Assembly: GCA_015179025.1 (NCBI GenBank)
Contig: WHUX01000185.1
Span: forward strand, 1-64,000
Source of the DNA: Terfezia claveryi
Lineage: Eukaryota > Ascomycota > Pezizomycetes > Pezizales > Pezizaceae
Reading direction: 5' to 3'
DNA length: 64,000 bases
Both the position numbers and the translations under genes were made by a program. Shown here in pieces: positions 41,120 to 52,237 of this stretch (position 1 is its first letter; the number at the start of each line of letters is the position of its first letter). The notes under the pieces are model-generated. The model was given only the letters and a program-made list of their open reading frames with translations, searched no databases and was not told where the DNA came from.

Positions 41120-43819
41120 TTATGACTTGCCTAGGACGAGATCTCTTAGCAGAGAGAGTCGTGGCTGGGGAAATGGTTTAGTGCATAAGTCAGCTAAATT
41201 ATCATGGCTAGGAACGTATAGGACCGTGAGTTTCCCGGACTCAACAAGGTCTCGCACATGATGATAAGCCACTTCGATGTGTTTGCTCTTATCACTGATT
41301 CGAGGATTAGATGTCAGATCAATAGAGCCATCGTTATCAGCGCTTAGAGCAGCTGGGGCAGTAATTCTGAGCTCATTCAGAGCGAACTGTAGCCACACAT
41401 GGTGCTTGGCGGTTGTTGAGAGAGCAATGTATTCGGCTTCGACTGTGGAAGTAGCGACACAGCGCTGTTTAATAGCCCGCCAGCAAATGGTGTTAGTTGC
41501 TATCTGGAAGATGTAGCCCGTGGTAGATTTTCGGTCGGATCGATCACCTGCATAATCTGCATCTGAGAAGCCAGCTAAATGAATAGGGTTTGGGGTATAT
41601 GAAAGCTTAAGGTTGCGAGTGCCTTTGAGGTATCGCAAGACCTTGCTTGAGTGCCCTATATGAGCTGTTGTCGGTTTCGAAGAGAATTGAGAGAGTGCCG
41701 AGACCATATATGCTAAATCAGGTCATGTGCCAATCACAAGGTACATTAGAGAGCCTATAATTTGCTGGTATAGGGAGACATCAGCAAGATCATTGTCTCC
41801 TTCATCAGCCTTTACCAGCTTGTAGTGAGGATTGAGAGGAAGAACAACCGGGTTGCAAGAGTCCATCCCAAATTTTGCCAGTAATTGGTCTATATATGTG
41901 TGTTGGGACAAGGTCACCGAATCTTGATGTTGCCATTCTATTTGAATCCCAAGCAACCAGTTTAGAGGGCCCATATCGCTGAGATCAATTCTCTCTTTAG
42001 CGATTCCTTTAGCTCCTGTCTAAGTGGACTGGATCCAATATAGTAATATCATCAACATAGATTGTGATAATGATATTATGACCGGTATGTACTAAGACGC
42101 AAGGGTCAAAGTTGGTTGCTTTGTAGCCCAGCGGTATGAGGAAGCCAGTCAGCCTAGCATACCACTGCCTTGGACTTTGTTTTAGTCCATATATAGATCG
42201 TTTTAATAGAGCGCATGAGTCCAGCTGATCTTCGAAGAAACTGGAGGAAGTCGCATATAGACTTCTTCATTGAGATAGCCATATAGAAATGCGCCCTTGA
42301 TATCGAGCTGATCTGGGGTTGGCCAGTTTGAGCAAATTGATAGAGCAATGAGCAAGCGGAGTGAGTCATATCTGACAACTGGGGTGAAAACCTCATCAAA
42401 ATCCGTACCGGGTTGCTGAGAATACCTTGTGCCACTAATCTTGCTTTATACCGGCTGATATTGCCAGCAGCATCCCGTTTAATCTTATAGACCCATTTGG
42501 AACGGACAATATTACGGTTTGAGGGTGTAGGCACAACGTCCCAGACATTTTGGTCGGCTAAAGCTTGTAGCTCTGCTTGCATTGCCGCATACCATTTGCA
42601 GGAATCAGGCCCTTTAGAAGCTTGTAGGTATGTTCTGGGTTCGTTGGTTATGTTGGCTGCTAGCAAGGCTAGCTCGTATGGGATTGCCTTGGGTAGCTGG
42701 GTGGGATTGCTAGATTGAGCTTCAGCAAGAATAGCTATTTTTGCCTTTTTCCTTGGTCTGAGATCATACCTCGACGCTGGAAGCTTGCTTGATTGCTTGC
42801 GCTTGCTGGTAAGCTTGCTTGTGTGCTTGCGCTTGCTGGTAAGCTTACGCTTGCTGGTAAGCTTGCTTGTGTGCTTGCGCTTGCTGGTAAGCTCGCTGGT
42901 AAGCTTGCTTGATTGCTCGCTGGTAAGCTTGCTTGATTGCTCGCTGGTAAGCTCGCTGGTAAGCTTGCTTGATTGCTCGCTGCTGGTAAGCTTGCTTGAT
43001 TGCTCGCTGGTAGCTTGCTTGATTGCTCGCTGGTAAGCTCGCTGGTAAGCTTGCTTGATTGCTTGCTGGTAAGCTTGTGCTCATTGGAGAGAATGAGCAA
43101 GAGCTGCTCTTATTGTCTTAATATGCTTATTTTTAAGCTGTATCCTATATATAGAAGTACGTCCGTATAACCAACAAATATCGCACTTTCTGCCCGTGGG
43201 AGAAGCTTGCTGCCACTTGGTCTATTTCCTCGTAGATGTGAGCAAAGCAATGCTGTCCAAAAGGGTGTAAATGACTAATTGATGGTTTTGCCTTATACAG
43301 GGCTTCATAGGGTGTTATCCCTTGGAGATGTGAATGTAAAGGCGATTCTTCAAATAACAGCGGTTGAGCATGCTTCCGCCCACAACCTCTTATCTGAGAT
43401 ATTGGTGAGCATGCCTCTGACCATTGTCTGTATTGTACGGTTAAAGCGTTCCGCAACACCATTCGATTCATGAGAATAAGGTGGTGTCCTTATATGGCGT
43501 ATGCCTTGTTGTTTGAAGTAAGTATCAACCTTGATATATTCTCCACCGTTATCAGTTAAAACAGCCAGAATAGTGGTATTGTACTGCTTTGGATAAAGGT
43601 GATAAAATCAATAATTACTTGGTTTGCATTGGATTTGGCTATTAGATAGTGCATCCATGCCATGCGGGTAAAATGTCTATAAACGTGATGTAATAGAGAG
43701 AGTTTACCATAAGATGCGATAGGCTGCTTGCCACTTAGATCGCTATGTATGAGTTCAAATGCCCTAGTAGAGCGAGCATAAGCAAGAGCGAATGGGGTAT
43801 TATTAGTTGATTTTGACAT
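41120..43819 (-). pseudogene. Copia pol: integrase, reverse transcriptase, RNase H
   Basis: From the N-terminus there is a CX2C just upstream of MSKSTNNTPFALAYARSTRA (43819 down), then FELIHSDLSGKQPIASYGK with the first integrase Asp. YFNRTIQTMVRG-like and GITPYEALYKAKPSISHLHP (about 43320-43250) mark the integrase end. A repetitive hinge follows (42779-43080). RT starts with CKWYAAMQAELQALADQNVW, then IVRSKWVYKIKRDAAGNISR (42590-42430). The catalytic TIYVDDITILDP is near 42070-42035, then LNWLLGIQIEWQHQDSVTLS. RNase H reads DADYAGDRSDRKSTTGYI and VEAEYIALSTTAKHHVWLQF. A TGA at about 41722 interrupts GT*PDLAYMVS where copia normally has an Arg; it is explained by one C-to-T change. Other frame shifts occur in RT and integrase. 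Confidence 0.85.
42779..43080 (-). repeat. In-frame tandem repeat in the integrase-RT hinge
   Basis: Units of GCTTGCTTGATTGCTCGCTG GTAA-type (12-24 bp mixtures) repeat about 14 times. On the coding strand they give LPASNQASLPAS-like peptide. Repeats of this kind in the hinge between integrase and RT should be tolerated because no catalytic fold lies there. Confidence 0.8.
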
Positions 43820-43934
43820 AATACACGCATTGCAAGCGAAGTTGGCGGGTGCCTTAGGTAAGAGCTCGCCGTCAGCATATGCAGCTGGGTATATATTGGC
43901 TGCATGCCAAATGCATTATGCCAATGAATATATG

Positions 43935-44400
43935 AAGAAGAGCTCATAAGGTCGGTATGAGCATTAGAGCTGCTACAGGCTTTATGAGGTTGCGAAGTAA
44001 GCGAAGAGCTCATAAGGGATTGAGCATTAGAGCTCATAGGGCTTATATGAGGTTGCGAAGTAAGCGAAGAGCTCATAAGGCCGGTATGAGCATTAGAGCT
44101 CATAGGGCTTATATGAGGTTGCGAAGTAAGCGAAGAGCTCATAGGGCTTATAAGATTAAGTAAGGTTGCGAAGTAAGCGAAGAGCTCATAAGGCCGGTAT
44201 GAGCATTAGAGCTCATAGGGCTTATATGAGATTGCGAAGTAAGCGAAGAGCTCATAAGGCGGTATGAGCATTAGAGCTCATAGGGCTTATATGAGCGAAG
44301 TAAGCGAAGAGCTATAGGGCTTATATGAGATTGCGAAGTAAGTGAAGAGCTCATAAGGCCGGTATGAGCATTAGAGCTCATAGGGCTTATATGAGTTGCG
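43935..44400 (-). repeat. 66-bp minisatellite between protease and integrase
   Basis: Units containing GAGCATTAGAGCTCATAGGG, CTTATATGAGGTTGCGAAGT and AAGCGAAGAGCTCATAAGG repeat about six to seven times. The unit is 22 codons (peptide MSSSLTSQPHISPMSSNAH). Later copies lose bases (for example near 44280-44310), which breaks the frame. Confidence 0.85.
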
Positions 44401-44750
44401 AATTCGCAGTTTCTCGCAACCAGGGAAGCTTGTCCCTAATGTCTGCAACTAAGATCGGAGTCTGAAGATCACTTTTATTGAAATATGAATAACATTATCC
44501 CTAGCGACCATAACAACCTTAAACTTAACGACATCCCAGGCAAACAGACTATGACTTAGAGTAGGCACATATAAACATTTTTAAGAACAGACGGTTGATT
44601 GTGTTGTTGGGTAGAGAGGCATGTATTATCACAGTGCCTTTCTCCTCCACAGGAAGGAGGTTGTTACCCCCAACTTCACAACTCTGTGATGCGGGTAGAT
44701 GTGGTAGAAATGACCTATATCAGATGTCATGTGAGCTGTTGCACATGTAT

Positions 44751-46014
44751 CTAGTTTCCAGGTGTATATTGTACTAACCTGTGGGTTGGTCTGAATAGAT
44801 TCAGAGACAAAACCGGAGGGATCGAGTTGTTGGGAGACAAGCGCTTGAGAAACTTGGGCTTCAGAAATGGAGGCTTGCGCAACTTGGCAACAGCAGCTTG
44901 GGGCTGTGCTATTTGTTTCTTACTAGCTTGGTCATGTTTTAGCTTCCGGCAATCTTGCCAGACATGACCTTTGAATCGATGTCCGTGTCGTTTGCAGTAG
45001 GTACAAGACCGAGTGCCTGGATCTGCAGAGGCTTGCGAAGCTTGTGAAGCTTGCTGGGATTGAGATTTTGTGGCTTGTTGCTGGGATTGCGCAAATTTCT
45101 TCCTTCTAGCCTTATTCGGGTGACCGTTGGCTAGTAGCACGTGTTGGTCTGGTTTCCGCCATTGTAGCTAGAGAGTTGGTTATTGATCGCTAGACCTACT
45201 AGCCTCTCCTTCAAATCATCATACGAGAGATTTTCCTTAGTAGTCAGGTTATCTACCACATTGGGGTAGTGAGTGACTAAGGAAGCGAGGAGGTATTCGC
45301 GCTTAGCTTCTTCAAGTTCTAGCAAAGTCCTATACACAGCCTTGAAGCTGCCAGGACGTGCATTCGAGGTCAATTGGTGCAACCGCATCCATCGAATCTC
45401 AAAAGTGTCAATGAACTGAGAAATTGATTGCGAGGTATCAAGTGTGGAAGCAAGCGAATTAAGGCATGAATCTCATGTACAAAGGACAGCGGGTATCTTT
45501 GTAGTATGTTTTGCGGAGATATGCAGATCTTATTTGCAGACTATGCCTACCAATCTGCAGTATGATTTTTGCGAAACAACTTGAATAAGGAGCAGAGAGA
45601 TTCTGTCTCTATACTTATGATGTTTATTTCGCAGCTGTTGCTGTGAGTGGAGAATTAGCCGTTGACAACTACTGTGTAGCTTCTAGAGCGTCAAAGATCA
45701 TCAGCATCTGTTGTGACCAAAGATCATAGTTCTTGCGCCTTCAGAATTGCTAGCTTTTCTAGCTTAATACTAGACCTGAAGTCCCGATGGAAGGAATAGG
45801 TACTGCCGCTTGCGGTGCTTGTGCAGCAAGCGCTAAAGCCGGTTGAACTTGGGGTGGTGTAGCTTCAGAGCTAGAGGTTGTGGTTGTGGAATAGCTAGAG
45901 GTTTGGTTGCGAGAGTACAACGGTTTCGAGGATTTCTTCTTCGCTATCAGGCAGATTTTGTTGAACTCTCGAACGGGTTCGTGGTTGCCTTGATGGTCCT
46001 GCTTCGGAAGACAT
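44751..46014 (-). pseudogene. Copia gag with CCHC-like knuckle, and start of protease
   Basis: ATG at 46014 opens MSSEAGPSRQPRTRSRVQQN and stays open for about 40 codons. After frame changes the capsid part reads KNYDLWSQQMLMIFDALEAT (about 45720-45660), then SFKAVYRTLLELEEAKREYL and LSYDDLKERLVGLAINNQLS (45350-45170). The knuckle is CTYCKRHGHRFKGHVWQDC (about 45010-44955), with a longer H-C spacing than the classical CX2CX4HX4C. Immediately downstream a protease-like LDTCATAHMTSDIGHF is visible near 44760-44710 (copia proteases have D[ST]GA). Multiple stops make it non-functional. Confidence 0.8.
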
Positions 46015-46059
46015 GTTGTGCTTGTTCGTAGAGAGTCAAAGCGTAGAGGGCTCAGAACC

Positions 46060-46563
46060 TTTAAGAGATAAAGGAGGGAAGTGCAGCAGTGAGATCCAAA
46101 TGTCCACTAAAGGATAATACGAATGAGCGAAGTGAGATTGTCACGTAGAGATATGAAGAAGTGAGAGCTGTATTGCAGCGAAGAGATGCATTGTTCTGTT
46201 ATTCTTCTCCTCTATCCAACAGGAAATGAACGAGATATATATACATGAATGAACGTACATAAGAAAGTGAAGAAGAAGAAGGACATATGAGTAGCACGCA
46301 ATGCCTGTGAAGGCCGAAGCACGTAATGCCTGTGAAGGCCGATGCTTGCCATATGATCTGCAGGCCAGAGCACGCAATGCCTGAGAAGGCCGTTGCTTGC
46401 CATAAGATCTGCAGGCCAGAGCACGCAATGCCTGTGAAGGCCGAAGCACACAATGCCTGAGAAGGCCGTTGCTTGCCATAAGATCTGCAGGCCGAAGGTC
46501 GCTGCGTGTGGAATAGCAAGGCATGGGCAGAATGAATGAATGTACGGCATTCAATCACTAACA
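46060..46563 (-). repeat. Copia 5' LTR (504 bp)
   Basis: This is near-identical to the 3' LTR, lacking one 26-bp internal unit. Its inner edge is at TTTAAGAG (46060), the same word that begins the other LTR beside the ACGAG duplication. Confidence 0.9.
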
Positions 46564-46568
46564 ACGAG

Positions 46569-46765
46569 CCACCTTATTGAATTTTTCATAAAAAGTTATA
46601 CTTGCATTAAGATTTCATATCCATCCCAGATCCTGTTCATTCGTTCGATACAAATTCTAGAGCTCTCTATTGTCCTAAATCCATTCAGCTTCAGGGTCGC
46701 TCATCATGCCCCCTCCCTTACTGGGGCCACAAATGAGTAATGAATTTTTCAAATAAAATAAAACC
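46569..46765 (+). mobile_element. 3' end of the LINE split by copia
   Basis: After the second ACGAG, the LINE 3' UTR continues and ends with CAGGGTCGCTCATCATGCCC, CTTACTGGGGCCACAAATGA, GTAATGAATTTTTC and an A-rich run. Orientation matches the coding part at 39940-40438. Confidence 0.7.
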
Positions 46766-47932
46766 GGGTAGCCATCTTTATCTTCCCTCGAAGTACACTC
46801 GATGAAGAGGAATACTGACCGGGCAATTGACCCCAAAGTTCAGACACGGCATGAGGGCAAGGGGGGACAAAAGACAGATTAATGGGTATTCAGGTCAGCA
46901 TGGTTCTTGGATCCATGTGTGATAGAATGCAAAAGACTGTTATGAGTCTACAGCAAAGAGGGAACATATTCATTGTGGTCTGATTTGTATATGCCAATGG
47001 AATAGGAATTATGTTTCATATGAAATTTTTGGATTGCATCTGATTCGATGGGAGGCATGATTAACAAGTACTTGAGCGGTAATCCGTTTCATGCTCAAAT
47101 TCCCGTTATGTATTTCTCCTTCATAATCTTGAACTATATCTCTAGAAATCTGCCTTTTCACCTTCCTCACCATCGGAGATTTACCGAGAGGCGGGAAGCC
47201 CTTGCCCAATTTCTGCTGACAAGTCCTGCTGAGCCTGGATACAAACTTCGGAAAAGTTTATAGGTCACTGGTCAATACTACTGCCCTGGTCCTCCATCCC
47301 CTACCCCTATACCCTCAAATATCCAACAATTCGCAAGCCATAGTAGCCTCCGGGATACTAAAGGTACTGGAATGCGTCAGCACGATGTCATAAGCTCTAA
47401 TTGGCAACGAAGTTGCCAATTTCAATTGGAACGGAGTGTATTTTATTTCCCTTGGTTTCGTTTCGTTTCGTTTCGTTTGTAGAGGTAGACTCTGATTGCT
47501 TAGCGCTGCCAAGATTGACAGATTGCGTGACCTTGTACACGTGACTCCCTCTTACGCGCAGCTTGCTTGACTACTTTACAACTGTTCTCGCTAATAATTA
47601 ATTCTTCACTCCTAACTATAACTGACATCTACTCATGGATCCAATTTGCCTCGCCTGTTGTTATCGTAATATGACCCAGCTCTTTGGACACTAACTCAGA
47701 ATGGCGTACGTATGTATGTAGGAGGAAGAAAATTTTGAAGATGACAGTAAGGACTCCATATAAAAATATAGAATATTGGTCTAACTAACCACTTTGCATT
47801 GGAAAGAGAGGAGACTTTGAGAGAGTAGGGCTTGAGAGTGGAGAAATTGAGAGAAGAGACCCGATCAAACGCCACCTACAACTTCCTTCTTACAAACCTG
47901 AGGGTATTTTCTCTACCGACAGTTTACTACAT
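46766..47932. other. No recognised gene
   Basis: A short GTTTC pentamer repeat (about 47456-47480) is the only structure seen. ORFs here are short and unremarkable. Confidence 0.35.
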
Positions 47933-49516
47933 TACCATCCATCTTCGGGATGCCGATCACCACCGGGATGCGGATCACCCGGCTATTTATGCATTTTCAA
48001 CGATTTCGAGCTCTATACATAATGAAATAAGCCCAGATTCTGGGATCGTATTTGAGATATATAGTACTTTGCAAAATAAAGTATCGCAGGCCCAAGGTAT
48101 ACTACAGCTTAAATGATGCTGAGAGAAATACCGGGGATTACCGGGTAGGTTTAGCCAAAAGATATATGAATAGATAATGGCGGAGAAAGTTTCAATGATC
48201 AGAAATTACTGTTTCCACTTGGTACTTGTGGTTTGCGCTCACTATATATGCAATTTCATATAATATGCCCATACAGAAGGATCGGTCCGAAATGGTAGCT
48301 TAGCCGGGAATGCAAATGAAGCTACTTTTTGTCGTAGCTCAACCAAACCAGGCCTAATTCGAAAACCAGATAGGTCAAAAGCAAGCACATGGGTAGGGAA
48401 ATACTCTCAGGTAGCTTATACAGGATATCTGAGCAGAACCGGGCAACGTCATGCCCCCAAACGAAGGCCTAGGGATTGTGCATAGAATATATTCACTATC
48501 ATAATTCAATCAAACTAGGTCCAAATCAAATACCTAATGGCACGAAAGTATGCCAATAGGCAGGCCTGTCAATTAGTACTCTACACATGATATCTGTTAA
48601 AAATTGAGTGAGGACATATCACTAATGAGCGGTTCAGCAGGAGGGCATATAAAATATATCTATGTTATAAGTTAATGAAACCAAGCCAAATCAAGCAAAT
48701 ACTGGCTTATATAAATGCTTGTAGAGACTAGACACTTGTATACATGCTATACAGTAGCTTTGACTTGACTAAAGTGAAGTCATCTTGTAAAGGCCCTTCT
48801 CAGAAACAGGCCAACAGGTGGTAGATTTTGGGATACCACTTTCAAGCAAGTACAGGATCAGGTATTTAATATCTTAAAAGCATTAATGTATGGAGGGCAA
48901 TCTTTTGAACCTATTGCACATATGATTTAGCCTAAATTGATGTAGCTTAGCGTCATAGCCTTTTTGGGAAGAAATATAAAGTCTTAGTATATGTCAATCT
49001 CTATCTACCTAAAATATATATTTAGTTGCTGAGACAAGCTCGTCTGTTCTATTTAGCTATGTGTATTTGTTTGAGCTATAGGGCGATTGATCTGGGTCTG
49101 GTTTGGTTGAGCTACGACAAGAAATACCTTCATTTGCATCTCCGGCGAAGCTACCATTACGGACCGACCCTTTTGCGTGGGCATATTATATGAAATTGCA
49201 TATATAGTGAGTATAAACCACAAGTACCAAGTGGGAACAGTAATTTCTGATCATTGAAACCTTCTCCACCATCATCTATTCATATATCTTATGGCTAAAC
49301 CTACCCGGTAATCCCCGGTATTTCTCTCAGCATCATTTAAGCTGTAGTGCACCTTGGGCCTGCGATACTTTATTTTGCAAAGTACTATATATCTCAAATA
49401 CGATCCCAGAATCTGGGTCTATTTCGTTGTGTATAGAGCTCGAAATTGTCGAAAATGCATAAATAGCCGGGTGATCCGCATCCAGGTGGTGATCGACATC
49501 CCGAGGATGGATGGTA
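47933..49516. mobile_element. Long-arm foldback derivative of the Fot1-type element
   Basis: The left arm (47933-48351) and right arm (49098-49516) are inverted copies of each other with scattered mismatches, about 419 bp each, around a ~750-bp centre. The termini TACCATCCATCTTCGGGATG and the inverse TACCATCCATCCTCGGGATG begin and end at TA. They resemble the termini of the transposase-carrying element at 29885-31875 (TACCATCCATACTTAGGATG); the similarity continues GATCACCACCGGG and ATTTCGAGC. So this is probably a non-autonomous relative made of two inverted copies of one transposon end. There is no coding capacity. It resembles MITEs and foldback elements with extended terminal repeats. Confidence 0.8.
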
Positions 49517-50374
49517 GTCTACCTTCGGGTTAGCTGAGGATTCTGAAGAATAAATCCGGTTCTGGGAAATTCTCACCTGGTAGAGATGGTACTTGGTCTC
49601 GAGAGGATTCTTAGTATGAATTCAGGCTCGTGTTCTACGCAGCCTCCCAATCTAAGAAAGACAGCTATTCGGTTGGGCAGCAGGACTCATGGGCACTCGG
49701 GAAGAGGTGAGGGACATAATAATAAACAACTACTGTTGATGAGGTCCCCAGTATGCCGAGTACTTGCCCCACCTAATATTCTATCTATGGTTAGGAAGTT
49801 GAAATTAGAAAGTGCAGGAGATTTATCCCCAGCATTACTATTGAGTGCCAGAGCCCGTGTGACAATGACAAAAAATCTCTGAGTAGGGGCGGGAATAGTT
49901 AACAGTTCTATAGGGATTATTCGTAGACTGGTGATGGGAGAATGTCTAAACGGGCTTCGGGCATGCATTCTCGTGGAGTTAGATAACTATTTAGGCCCTC
50001 CTTTTATAGCAGCATATCTTCGAGTAATCCTCATTGGTCCCTTCATAGGTCGTTTTGACTATCAGAGGAATCCATGTTCCCGGATTCAGTTCCCAATAGT
50101 CCTAGCATGGCTTTAACAATTCAAAGAACACAAGGCTTACCTTACCTTACCTAAGGTGATCGTTGAGTTAGGACCAAAGGAAAGAATTGGAAGATCTAGC
50201 ATTCATGAATCCCTTTCCCCTTACTTGGGTTTTCCAATATCACCACCTTAAAGAATACTATGGCTCGTTTAGAAAAGGAATACAAGCTTAATTTCATAGA
50301 TATTCTAAGATTTTTGTGCATATGAAATGCTGATGATTTCTAATACATTATCACTATCCAACTCCATATTGTTA
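49517..50374. other. No recognised gene
   Basis: A 98-codon plus ORF (49586-49882) overlaps a 93-codon minus ORF. Neither shows a motif. Confidence 0.35.
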
Positions 50375-50998
50375 TACAGTGAACTCTCGATATAAGAATA
50401 TTTGATATAAGAATATATTTGATATAAGAATATCCCCCTTGCCCCCATACAAAATAAGAATATATTTGATAGAAGAATATTTATATTTTCTCGAGGTTGT
50501 TTAGTACGGTATTCTTATAGCAAGAGTACCTGAATGGGTAACGTATAAACAGCCTAACTGGAATAGGAAGGCTTATCGATAAGAAATACCCCGCAACCAA
50601 CAACACCGCCAAAGACAACGCTGCCAAATACAACGCCGCCAAACACAATACTGCGACCACGATACCGCGACACACAATACCGCGACACACAGTATTGCTA
50701 CACCTACAATACTACCTCCGAACCCCGAACTAATTCGATATGCCTGCTAGTGGTGTATTGAAAAGTCAAGGTTGGACGGAAGAAGAACGCAAGTAGATAT
50801 ATGACTATGCACATGCGTACTACCTTCTTCACGTCATCCGGGGCAGTTCCTGGTTCTCCTATACCTAGTTCTTCCTCTAATTCTCTTTTTTGATGTATGC
50901 CTTTAGTAGTTACCCTGACATTTGATATACGAATATATTTGATATAAGAATATTAACCCCCCCGCCGGACGATATTATTATATCGAGAGTTCACTGTA
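50375..50998. mobile_element. Pogo-type MITE (624 bp)
   Basis: The inverted termini TACAGTGAACTCTCGATATA (left; right is its inverse ending at 50998) start and end at TA. The motif GATATAAGAATAT is repeated several times near both ends (50393, 50408 and 50936-50953). There is no transposase remnant. The termini are related to, but distinct from, the 29135 and 56873 family. Confidence 0.8.
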
Positions 50999-52237
50999 CT
51001 AAGGGGTGCTTAGGTTAATATAGCTTGTATCATATGCATTCTTATTATAATTCATCATCATCATCATGTCCAGGATTGGGTTTATCTAGTCAATCTTTGT
51101 AGTTTTGGTCACCTGGCCCTTTTAAATTTTGCAAATACCTACCAGAAATGAATATGCGTGATTATCTAATCTAGCTGCTGGTTTGAGCTTCAATACCTGG
51201 CTCCTGGCGTCATATTTTCTTTTTCTTTGCTCTGGAGGTTTCGAGATACCAACAGGGGTGAAATCGTGTTCGTGAAACAATGCACAAGACAAAGTTGGCC
51301 CTGGTAAACAATAAAAAATATTGAATCTAGGTCGATATTAATCTGGTTGCACAACCTCTCGTAGGGGGGTCGATATGTGGTTTAATGCACTCGTCGCTAT
51401 GTGTAAAACTCCTTATCGTTCCGGTCGGCGGGAAGTATCTCCAGTTCCTCAAAGAAGCAGCAGTACCGTACCGTGTGAGAAGTCTGGTTGGTGTTGTGCC
51501 AACCAGAGTCCCGTGTGAGGTAAATTTTTTAAGTGCAACTAGACTCCATTTATAGTTATTCTCGTGTTATTTTTTCTGTCTAGTAACCCCGCAGCTAAAC
51601 CTTATGCATTTACGTATATTATGTGTCCCTTTCAATCATCCACCTGTACCGCCGTTTCGCCCGATAAGCAATCAACAGCAAAGGAAAACAACTATCTAGC
51701 CTTCATTTTGGGCGTGGTCTCAAACCTCCGCCTCCACAGTCCCTCTTCCTCCTGCATTTTATTTATCCGACACCAGGTCCTTCCAGTCCTTCCAACACAA
51801 GCGAGGTTGTGTCCTTTCTCTAGTCTGTCTTCTTTTTCGAATGCTACCCTAAGGCGAGGCCCCAACAAGTTCCCGCGCTACCGAACAGTATATTCGCACC
51901 CCGAGAAATCCAGCTCAGGAAACAGTGCTAATGGCGCGAAACGCAAAACAATGGCAATCGATCGGACAATTGTGAAGGCATTCCCTGGATAAATAAAGCA
52001 CAGTAGGTAATATTGACAGACAGGAAACAGGGTGAGGATATCGTCAATAATGCAAAATATCTTGGTGTGGAACTTGGCATTTGGTGCAAATATTAGACAA
52101 GGCAAATTTTTTTTTTCAACTAGAAGCTCAGGAGAAGAGGTAACCCGCAATTGACAAAAGGGATTATTTTAAGAACGTTAGAGAGAGCAGAGGAGGTTGC
52201 AAGGCTCGACCCAGCGAAAGAACTTGGGCGATGAAGC
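50999..52237. other. Mostly non-genic; weak ORF at 51621-51992
   Basis: A plus-strand frame open to 51992 has its first ATG near 51621 (MCPFQSSTCTAVSPD) and would give about 124 residues; I do not find it convincing. At about 51483-51512 AGTCTGGTTGG and CCAACCAGAGT form a hairpin made from the motif noted at 383. Confidence 0.3.

Larger units (their letters stand above)
40439..46563 (-). mobile_element. Complete but defective Ty1/copia retrotransposon (6.1 kb)
   Basis: Two LTRs (40439-40968 and 46060-46563) are flanked by a 5-bp duplication ACGAG (40434-40438 and 46564-46568). On the coding (minus) strand the LTR starts TGTTAGTGATTGAATG and ends CTTTATCTCTTAAA, not CA. GAGGAGGGG lies directly before the 3' LTR (polypurine tract). 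GGTTCTGAGCCC follows the 5' LTR and loosely resembles an initiator-Met half-tRNA binding site. Gene order is gag, protease, integrase, RT, RNase H, as in copia. By eye the LTRs differ by about four substitutions and one 26-bp repeat unit, so insertion is recent. The genes are nevertheless broken, suggesting mobilisation in trans. Confidence 0.9.

Noticed and set aside
42735..43100. Ala/Ser/Leu-repeat ORFs on both strands
   Set aside because: Tandem repeat artefact inside the copia pol hinge, not separate genes.
43935..44400. CRISPR-like array
   Set aside because: The 66-bp units are contiguous without spacers, in a eukaryotic copia element; this is a minisatellite.
46014..46060. Confident primer-binding site for the copia element
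   Set aside because: GGTTCTGAGCCC only loosely resembles an initiator-Met half-tRNA site and lacks the usual leading TGG; not listed as its own feature.
51564..51992. 142-codon plus-strand ORF as a gene
   Set aside because: It lacks an ATG at its start, has no recognised motif, and composition is not distinctive; kept only as a weak possibility.
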